Source: Brevinema andersonii (GTDB taxonomy: Bacteria > Spirochaetota > Brevinematia > Brevinematales > Brevinemataceae). From it: DNA of 38,555 nt. Shown here in pieces: positions 27,361 to 35,800 of the stretch (the first letter of the stretch is position 1; every line of letters starts with the position of its first letter). The position numbers were made by a program, and so were the translations under genes. Location of the stretch: positions 1 through 38,555 of the forward strand of contig NZ_FOKY01000009.1 in the NCBI RefSeq assembly GCF_900112165.1, written 5' to 3'. Below the pieces are notes generated by a model, which saw only the letters and a program-made list of their open reading frames with translations, was not told the DNA's origin and ran no database searches.

Positions 27361-27389
27361 TTGACATATATAAAGAATTTTAATATATA
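27361..27389 (+). promoter_or_regulatory. orphan consensus-like promoter pointing into the antisense of a glycosyltransferase gene
   Basis: TTGACA (27361-27366), 17 bases, TATATA (27384-27389), with no plus-strand gene downstream. A transcript would run antisense into the 3' end of the gene at 27506-28396. In such AT-rich DNA a chance match is possible. Confidence 0.35.
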
Positions 27390-27505
27390 AAATTTTAGCT
27401 AGTATAGATATGTTTTGATTTCTTAATTTTTATCTCAACCAAAACTAATAAAACAAATTTCCTTTTCTTTGTAAATAATGAACTTAAAAAATGCCAGTGC
27501 CAGTT

Positions 27506-28396
27506 TTAACTTTTTAGTAAGGTATTAATTTTGTGAGGAATTTTTAAGACAAACTGCCATATTTTTATTAAAATATGTTGCATTTTGTGAGGTTTTGAGC
27601 CTTCTGTTTGAGTTGTAGCAATAAAATAATCTTTTAACATGGGTCTTTGCGTAAGGGTTGCTTGTCCTTTGTTGAAATAGGCAGATTCTTCTGTATGCCA
27701 AGAGCACCCATAGTGGTGACAAAGTGCAGTCTGATTAGGGTTGTAGTCACGTAGGAAAAAGACTGAGGATCCAGCAGTATGAGTATCATAATAGCAGAGA
27801 GGTGAAAAATATGCTTTAGGATATATTCGAACTCCTGCTAAATCTGTAATAGCTTCACAATGAGTGAACTTTCCTAATTCGTGAGTACGTTTACCTTTTT
27901 CCATAAAATATAAAGACAAAAGTTGGGGTGCTGTACAAAATGTCTTACGCCAGTGACGTAGAGGGCCAAGATTTTCGTATACTGTGCACATGAAATTTGC
28001 AAGTTCAGAATTTTGTTTGCAAGCCATGGAATGCGCCGTATAATATCGTGCATCTGTATCAATGCCTACAAGAGCATGGTTGTCGGACTGTTCGAATTCT
28101 TCAATATATTGATTAAAAAGCTCTCCATTAACTATTTCTATATCAGCATCTAAATAAATCCCTCCATATTCACGTAATACCCACCAACGAAAATAATCTC
28201 CCAGAAACACAGCATCTTTTTCTTTGGTGTGAATACTGACATATTCATTTAAATCCATAGGAAGATTCTCTGCGTTCCAATGCATAATTCTATATTCCGG
28301 AAATTGTTCTTTCCATGTTTCTAGATATTCCTGATACAAATCTGGCTTACCATCAAAACCAAAATATATTCTATGTAATACTTTTAATTCTCCCAT
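27506..28396 (-). CDS. DXD-motif glycosyltransferase (OCH1/capsular polysaccharide type)
   Basis: The N-terminal VLHRIYFGFDGKPDLYQEYL and the nucleotide-sugar/metal site GGIYLDADIEIVNG mark the GT family with a sugar-binding DXD region (Gly_transf_sug type), used for surface polysaccharide or protein glycans. 296 residues; no membrane helix. I chose the ATG at 28396, with AGGAGA five bases upstream, over a TTG one codon earlier. It follows its paralogue on the same strand after 9 bases. It shares an identical 77-base block (28122-28198) with the broken copy at 25123-25199. Acceptor and donor are unknown. Confidence 0.85.
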   Translation of the reverse strand: MGELKVLHRIYFGFDGKPDLYQEYLETWKEQFPEYRIMHWNAENLPMDLNEYVSIHTKEKDAVFLGDYFRWWVLREYGGIYLDADIEIVNGELFNQYIEEFEQSDNHALVGIDTDARYYTAHSMACKQNSELANFMCTVYENLGPLRHWRKTFCTAPQLLSLYFMEKGKRTHELGKFTHCEAITDLAGVRIYPKAYFSPLCYYDTHTAGSSVFFLRDYNPNQTALCHHYGCSWHTEESAYFNKGQATLTQRPMLKDYFIATTQTEGSKPHKMQHILIKIWQFVLKIPHKINTLLKS

Positions 28397-28405
28397 CAAT
28401 ATCTC

Positions 28406-29368
28406 CTAAAGCTTTATGGTTTGAAGTTTTATTTTTTTGTATATTAAGCAGCATAATTTAAATATTTTACTGCTTAATTTGCGTATTATGTTGTTTTGTG
28501 GGAAGACATTATAAAGTTTATTCAGTATTTTTTTAAACAAATTTAATAATTTATTGAAAGATTCTTTATGACTATGATCTACAGCTGGAATTTTCATTGT
28601 TTTCAGGTATTCTTGAAGTTCATGAAAGCGCCGTGCTTGTTTTTTTTCTTTTGCATATTCAGAGTCTGCATGGTGATTTATATTGAGATTGCTGAATAAG
28701 TGGTATACACACGTATTTTCTGTATAATTCAAAGTTTTGCCGGTCAAACCAAATTTAGGCGAAAAATATTCTTGAGGGTATATTTTGATGTTTGCATGTA
28801 TTTCAGGCTGATCTATAATAGGGTAACCATTATTTTTTGTATACCCGTTCTCCAGGAAATATAATGTAATCAGTTGCGGACCAAGTAAGTTCCTGCTTTC
28901 TTTCCAGTGCCATAGAGGTCCTGATAAATATTGATCATACATCATAAGCATAAAGTTCGCAAGATCGGAATTAGGCTTGAGGGCTACAGTTTGAGCGGTC
29001 GGATGTCCATTATTTTTTTCTTCAATGCCTAAAAATCCTTCATAAGCACGGGTTGAATATAATTCGTTTAAAAGAGAATCTAATTTTTTACCATTAATGA
29101 TTTCACAATCGGCATCCAGATATATGCTTCCATGCTCTTTAAGCACAAACCAACGATAATATTCTGACAAAAAAACAGGTTGCTTATCTACTAATGCTTT
29201 TTGTACCCATGTATTGCCAGTTTTTAGCGGAAGATTAGAAGTATTCCATTGCATAATCGTATAGCCAGGCATTTCTGCTTTCCAGGTATCCAAGTAATGC
29301 AAAAATAAATCTTCGTAAGGAGGCATATTTGCAAAATAAATTCTATGAAGAATTTTAGGATTTTGCAT
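28406..29368 (-). CDS. DXD-motif glycosyltransferase, paralogue
   Basis: The protein has the same family layout as the gene after it: ILHRIYFANMPPYEDLFLHY, EYYRWFVLKEHGSIYLDAD and IINGKKLDSLL. A basic, helix-rich C-terminal extension (about residues 255-320) may attach it to the membrane. The start is taken at ATG 29368, with GGAAG (29381-29377) eight bases upstream; a TTG at 29383 would add five residues but has no ribosome-binding site. It is the first gene of a two-gene unit whose upstream region holds a short leader ORF and a terminator-like hairpin. Confidence 0.83.
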   Translation of the reverse strand: MQNPKILHRIYFANMPPYEDLFLHYLDTWKAEMPGYTIMQWNTSNLPLKTGNTWVQKALVDKQPVFLSEYYRWFVLKEHGSIYLDADCEIINGKKLDSLLNELYSTRAYEGFLGIEEKNNGHPTAQTVALKPNSDLANFMLMMYDQYLSGPLWHWKESRNLLGPQLITLYFLENGYTKNNGYPIIDQPEIHANIKIYPQEYFSPKFGLTGKTLNYTENTCVYHLFSNLNINHHADSEYAKEKKQARRFHELQEYLKTMKIPAVDHSHKESFNKLLNLFKKILNKLYNVFPQNNIIRKLSSKIFKLCCLIYKKIKLQTIKL

Positions 29369-29414
29369 AATAGGAACTTCCAAATTACATTAAAACGCAA
29401 AAATCCCCTTATTG

Positions 29415-29442
29415 GCTTATACCAAGTAAAGGATTGATCACA
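29415..29442 (-). promoter_or_regulatory. possible proximal promoter of the glycosyltransferase pair
   Basis: On the minus strand TTGTGA (29442-29437), 16 bases, TATAAG (29420-29415). It is weaker than the distal promoter at 29552-29581. If real, the pair could be expressed without reading through the terminator at 29448-29471. Confidence 0.4.
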
Positions 29443-29447
29443 AATAA

Positions 29448-29471
29448 TATAAAAAAGCTAATAAATTAGCT
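29448..29471 (-). terminator. terminator/attenuator upstream of the glycosyltransferase pair
   Basis: On the minus strand AAGCTAA (29471-29465), a 4-base loop, TTAGCTT (29460-29454) and then a run of T. It lies between a strong minus-strand promoter and the glycosyltransferase genes, and its first arm contains the stop codon of a 16-residue leader ORF. Confidence 0.7.
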
Positions 29472-29515
29472 TGTGTTGTTATAACATATGAATTTTAAAA
29501 TGTCAATTTTTTTCA
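29465..29515 (-). CDS. 16-residue leader peptide of the glycosyltransferase pair
   Basis: The ATG at 29515 has AAGGAA centred about 9 bases upstream. The product is MKKIDILKFICYNNTS. Its TAA (29467-29465) lies in the first arm of the terminator hairpin. A ribosome stopping here would cover that arm. There is no run of one amino acid as in classic amino-acid attenuators. The ORF is very short, so translation is inferred from the ribosome-binding site and layout only. Confidence 0.45.
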
Positions 29516-29551
29516 TAATTTTCCTTAAAATAACTAAATTATTCCTGTACT

Positions 29552-29581
29552 ATTATAATGTATTGGAAATAATTTTGTCAA
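29552..29581 (-). promoter_or_regulatory. near-consensus promoter of the leader/terminator unit
   Basis: On the minus strand TTGACA (29581-29576), 18 bases, TATAAT (29557-29552). Both hexamers are perfect. Transcription would start near 29545 and reach the terminator after about 95 bases, giving either a small RNA or an attenuated leader. Confidence 0.75.
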
Positions 29582-29679
29582 GTATTTTTATCCTTATGTG
29601 AGTAAGAGAATTTATAATAACTTTTTAAAAACTAAAAAATTTTATATTAGAACCGATTAAAATATATAAAATATTAATA

Positions 29680-29708
29680 TTGACAAAACTAAGAATATAT
29701 ATTACAAT
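29680..29708 (+). promoter_or_regulatory. sigma-70 promoter of the giant lipoprotein gene
   Basis: TTGACA (29680-29685), 17 bases, TACAAT (29703-29708). It leaves a leader of about 130 bases that holds a 30-residue ORF. Confidence 0.8.
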
Positions 29709-29761
29709 TACTTATATTGAGTAGTTTACTTTATTAAATAGTAAAATAGGAGCAATTATTT

Positions 29762-29854
29762 ATGCTCACTCTCAATTATTACTATTTATTATTGTCAGGA
29801 ACATGCACTAAATTTTGTCAAGGAATTCAAGCTAGGGGAGTAGTATATGAATAA
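29762..29854 (+). CDS. 30-residue leader ORF overlapping the giant lipoprotein start
   Basis: AGGAG (29748-29752) lies nine bases before the ATG. The product begins MLTLNYYYLLLSGTC and ends GVVYE. Its TAA (29852-29854) lies just inside the next gene, overlapping it by eight bases (ATGAATAA), so translation is probably coupled. The hydrophobic start followed by LSGTC faintly resembles a lipobox. It could also be the relic of an older N-terminus. I do not recognise it. Confidence 0.45.
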   Translation: MLTLNYYYLLLSGTCTKFCQGIQARGVVYE

Positions 29855-32800
29855 AATTGTATGTTTATTACTATTTTCGCTAAGTGTAAGTTGCTCATTA
29901 GTAAAGGAAGAGGCATTTAAATTATCTTATGCTGAAAGAAAAGTGATTGATACATTTGGGAAGCACGAATTATTATCCTTAGAACCAAATGGGTATTGGA
30001 ATTCTCAAGAATATAAGACTTTATTGTTTAATGGCGATTTTTTGACGATGCAATCCACAATTATTTCAGGTGGCAAAATTGTGCGTGTTGAAAATTATGC
30101 TCTCGAAGTAATTAAAGATGTTTCAAAGTTTGAAGGAATTTATAGAATTCATGGCTCTGGAGCCTACAGTGGTTTGTATATGGGGATTTATGCAGAAACA
30201 AATAGTACGGGTTCCTTAGTTAAAGTAGAAGTCGGATTGTCTGAAAATGGTATTTTAGATAAAGCGCGAACAAAAAATAATTGGGATTATGCTAGCGATT
30301 TAATTGTTAATAGAGTGTTTAAAGTGTTTCATTCAGAAAAGATAGTCAAACTAAACAATGATTTAAAATATGACGTAAAAGAAACAACTAATGCAATATT
30401 CAGTATTAACCGTGTTACAGGAGAATTAAGAGCTGAGTTTACTGAAGTTAAGCCGGTCACTCGTAGTAGAAGAGATGTTTCTACAACAGCAAGTCGTACG
30501 ATTCTGACTTCATTGGGAAATATACAAGCACAATCTGTCCAAATTTTAGGACCTAATCTGGAAGTGTATCGACTAGCATCTGGTGGTTATTTTGCTGTTG
30601 AATATCGTACAGATCCTGTTTTTGGCAAATTACGAATGAAGTTTGCACAAGGTTTAACAAAAGAAGAAGTATTAAATAAATTATCTGCTATCTCAGAATA
30701 CTATTGGGAAAGTGAGAAGACAGCAGATATCCCAAATCGGGTATTAGAAAAAATAAAAGATAGACCAATAGTAACTTTGAAAGCTTTTAATGCGCCTCCT
30801 ATAGGGGCATCCTCTTCTCCTATTATTATTCCGGATGCATATGATTGGGAAAACACAACAGAATATAGGATAAATATTGAAACTATGTGGGCTAAAATAA
30901 TAGATGTGAATAATAAAATATCGAATATAAACGATTATCGTGTTCGTATGATTGAAGATATTAGTGATACGGAAGGAGTATTTCAGTTTTTAGGTACGGG
31001 CTTACTTAATGGCCAGTATGCAAAATTGAGCATTACTAATGTGGATAAAAAAGCGGGATGGTTGGTGCTGAGTGCAGATAAAGAGAAATTTGAACAGCAG
31101 CCTGTTACAAACGATATACAGGATAATTTTGAAGCACAGCAACCACATCGAGTGGTAATAGAAATGCAACAACGCGGTAAAACTTGGGTTGGAGTGATGG
31201 ATGATGGCACATACAGTAAAACAGCAACTACTAATTGGTCTTTTGACGCTGAAAAACTTTTGATACAAGCGAAAATTTTGACAAATTCTGTACCAAAAAC
31301 ATCGACTTATTCTTTTAAAATAGTTAGTAATGAATCTGGAGAAAAAGGCACATTTTTACTGAAAACAACAGCTGAAAATTTTCCTAATTCTGAAAATGAT
31401 ACAGATATGGGCTCTCCGTTTGATAATTTTTACTTTGCAGTGCAGCTTGGAAATGGTGTTAATAATGGCAGAGCATTAATGGAAATAGGAATGGAACAGC
31501 ATCAGGTTGAATATGCCTTAAAACACAGAGCAGTACAAAATTTGTATGAACAATCCGTAGTGCCAAGTACTGACAAAATAGTAAAAGCGTTAGCTGGATT
31601 GACTCCATGGATCAAATTAAAGAATGGTTATTATTCGGAAACAGAAACAGAAATTTGGTGGTTTGATTCGGATACTATGGAAGCAGTTGTAATGGAAATC
31701 ACCATGAGTAATGGTGACGTTGTTACTAATGCGTCGCGTTTTGCTTTGGAGATGTCAAGGGATGTAGGAGCTATTGAAGGAGCATTTTTATTAAAACCCT
31801 CCGAAAATAAGACTCCTATAACTACTGATTATCCAAATAGCACAGGTACGGAGATTAATACGCCATTTGATGCTCACAAAGATAAACATATGTACGTATT
31901 AACAGGCACAGCAACGACAGCAAATAGGGCATATATAGGTTTCGGTGGGACTGTGGACAATGCAAAGACTGCAAAACCCACTGATGCAGCGAATTATCAT
32001 ACACGTGCGGATGCTCCGTTATCAGCAGAAGCAATTCAGTCTGCTGTTGATAATGCAAAAAATAAAGGTCATTTGTATGTGAAATTAGCAGCAAATGCGA
32101 CTACAGCACCAGGAGTTGTAAATCCAGGTTTATATGTTCCTTATGAGACAGAAGAAGTACAATTTTCTACAGATCCTCTTCAAGTTACAATTACTACAAT
32201 TAAAAGGAATAATACCCGTACTACTAATACTTATCCTTTACAGATAGTCAAAGCTGAAAATCAGAGCAAAGCGATATTTAAATATTTAGGTACTGGACCT
32301 TTAGGGCTGAAATTTGGTGGTATTGCTGTACAAAATGCTGCGTTATCGGGAATTGCTCCAACGGGAACCTATTTAGTACTAACTAATGAAGATACTCTGG
32401 AAAAAGCAAATCAATCTCTTGATGCTTTGATAAATGTTAATCAATGGAACTATAATTTAAAAAGTAGTGAGCAATTAGAAGATGAATACATAAAAGCAGA
32501 ACGAGGTCCATGGGTATCAGTTGATGTCATAGGCTCTAGTAGTGTTCTAGAGTATGTTGATCGGTTTTATGATAATCGTAATACAACAAATATAGTATTT
32601 AAACCTACTGATAGAAAAGTAGAACTTGGTATAATTATCAAAGGAGTTGCATCACAATCAGAGTATGAGTATGAAGTGGTATATACTAATGTTACAGCAA
32701 AAGTTAGTAATATTATAGTCCGGCTTTCAGGAGACGGTATATATAATGGTAAATATTTAGGATTTTCTCTAATCGAAGAAAATGATGCTACCAAAACAAA

Positions 32801-35800
32801 GTCAGGAAAAACAGCAATAGGAGATACTTTTGACAGCACGAAAACAGCACTTGATTCGGCACATACAAATTTCTATAAATTATCAGATGTAACTCCAAAA
32901 AATGATATTTTAAAACGTGCTAATGGGATAAAAAGAAATCCACCTGCATCTATTAATTCAATAGGAAATACTGTTGTAAAGGTTGATAGCAAGGGAATTT
33001 ATAATTCAGAAGACACGCAGGAATTTTTATTTGATGCAGAAGAAAATACACTAACTGTATTGACAATAAAAGGTTCTGATTCAAAAACACATAAATATAA
33101 TATTATATTTCCGAAAAGTGCTTCTAATTTGAGTACGGGAAATAATACTGCTGAATTGCAGTCACGATTTTATTTAAAATCTTTTGAGAATAATAATACA
33201 GATCCTCTTCATAAGCATTTTGTTGAAATGAAAGTGGAAGCAGGTGCAACTCCAAAGAAAATAAGATTTGCAGCGTCAAGCGTGTCTCCTAGTGATGCTC
33301 TGAATCAATTTAATGCAATGGATGGTAATCCTGATCAATGGAATTATTTAGAGAAAACAAGTACAGCTATTGATATGCGTGTAGTTGTGAATGCTTCTGG
33401 ATTTTCATGGACAAGATTGATAACAAATGATAATTTATATTACTATGATCCACAAAATACGGAAACATGGACCTTTAATCCTGCTGTGAAAACTGTATCG
33501 ATAAAAACTACAACATCAGGAAGTTCAACGGAACATAATTATCGGATCGGAATGAAACGATCTATTTCTCCCGATGAAGGTGTATTTGTGCTTGCTAGTG
33601 ATACTTCAGGAACTTATGATGGACGTATTGTATTTTTAAGTCTGGGTACCTCAGGAAATGATAAGAATGCGAATGCACGCATTTTAGTTTCTACAAGTTC
33701 CGGAGATGAAGCTGCAAAAATTCAAGAAGTAGAGAATTTGAATACATTATTAAAAAATAGTAATCATTGGAATTTTCGAGAAGATACTTTAGCGGTCAAT
33801 GAAGCAAAAGCAATAGTAAGTGCTGCAAAAGTAGCAGAATGGCGCAGTTTGGAAGGAAACAATGGCATATATGATCAAAATAATTATGTATCATTAAAGT
33901 TTGAGGGCGGTACGAAATCTAGGTATACACGGTATACAAATATTAAAATACAAGTTGTTGGAGTTGTTTCAGGTTTTGTCGCGATGGCAGCAGAAGATTT
34001 CGGATATAAAATGCATTCGGATATTTCAGATACTCGTGGGATATTTCAATTGATTCGCGGATCAAGCACTCAATTTACCAACAAATATATGGCTATTGAA
34101 CTGGGGACTGCTGTGAGTGACAGATTAATGAAAGTAGGTTTTGGAGATACACCGGCTGCAGCACAGGAAGCACTCAATAGACAAGTAGCTTGGAATTATA
34201 TGGATAAAAAAATGGCTGAGGCAGATGATCGCGTTGTTAAAGAAGCGATCAAACGAGGATCAGCGGTATGGGTTTCTCATTTGTTGCACCCTATTGTTGG
34301 TAATGTGGCTAATCCGGCCTATACGTCTAAGATGGTCACAAATATTGTGTTTAATACCACAGAGAAGACAGTAAAAGTTGAATATGTAACGACAGTAGGC
34401 CAAGACAGCACTATTAAAGAAAATGTTTATGGTTATACTATGATAGAAGATGAATCTGATATAAAGGGTATTTTTAGATTATCCGGATATGGTGATTTTG
34501 GAAATAAATTTATTGCTGGTGAGTTGATAAGTAAGGGTGAGACTTATGAGAACAGAGGACGAATAGCAGTTGGTATAGATGTTGCGAGTGCTAAAAGTGC
34601 TTTAGCTGCAACTAATGCTGCTCAAGAATGGAATATGTTAGAAAGGAATTCTTTATTATTAAATGCCCAAGTTATTGATACTGCTGTTAGTAAAGGAGTA
34701 CTTGCGGGATTAGATCAGGCACGTCGTCTGCATGATCCTCAAAATACAACGAATCTCCAATTTGCTAAAAACGGTGTAAATATGACATTTACTTATACGG
34801 AATATATCAATGGGGTACCACGACCTGATGTCTATGAAATAGAAATGGTTAACGATAGGTCTACAACAGATGGGATCTTTCTCTTGAAGGGTACAGGTTT
34901 GTTCAGAAATAAGTATGCTCGTATTTCTTTCAGCGGTAACGGTAATAATGAAGTAACATTGTTGATTAAGGATCAAGCAGACGATTTGACAAATCGAAAT
35001 ATGAACTCTGATAGTACAAGATTGAGCTTTAAAGCAAAGACAGCATTGCAGCAAGATAACGGTTTACTAGAAAAAATAATAGCGCAACAACCGTTTGTTA
35101 CATTAACGGATAAAAAAGTATATGTTCCTAAAGATAGTGGTATTGTTTCATTTTCTAAAATTTCAGCTACCGGTACATTGGCGGAAAGAGTTATAATGAC
35201 AGTTGTGACAAATGGAGCTTCTTATACTTATGATGTATTGCAAGTGTCTAATGATGTGGTAACTGCTGATGAAGCTACATACTTCTTAAAAGCTACTTCA
35301 GGTGCTTGGAAAGATCAGTATTTATTGCTTAAAACACAGGATAAGTCTAGCAGTGATATTGTAAGTTTAAGAAGTGGTTTGGGTGTTGATATGCAAAATA
35401 TGACTAATGATTTTAATAGTACCGGATTATCAGTTGGATATACTGTGGCACAGTTTGAAAATGCAAAATGGGTTAGACAATCAGAATTTGCATCGGATGA
35501 AGTGGTACAGGAAATAGTTCGTGAGTCTTCAACAATGAGTATTACTCGTGGCGGATTCAATGACTTTAGAGATACTGATCAATGGACATTTGATGTTCCT
35601 AACAGAAAAATTACTGTTAAGAAAGGAAATACATTTACTTCAGGTAATGTGGCAGGACAAACGGTAGCAGAAGATGTTTACTATTTTAATATTTATCACA
35701 TGGACAGTACAAGTTTAGAAACTGGTGTTAGTATGAATGCTTATCCGAATACAGTCCATAACAACCGTAAAGTAGCTACTTATGCTTATTTTAAATTAGA

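Noticed and set aside
27478-27528. 16-codon ORF in the recX/glycosyltransferase gap
   Set aside because: No ribosome-binding site, overlaps the convergent gene's end, and the product is not recognisable.
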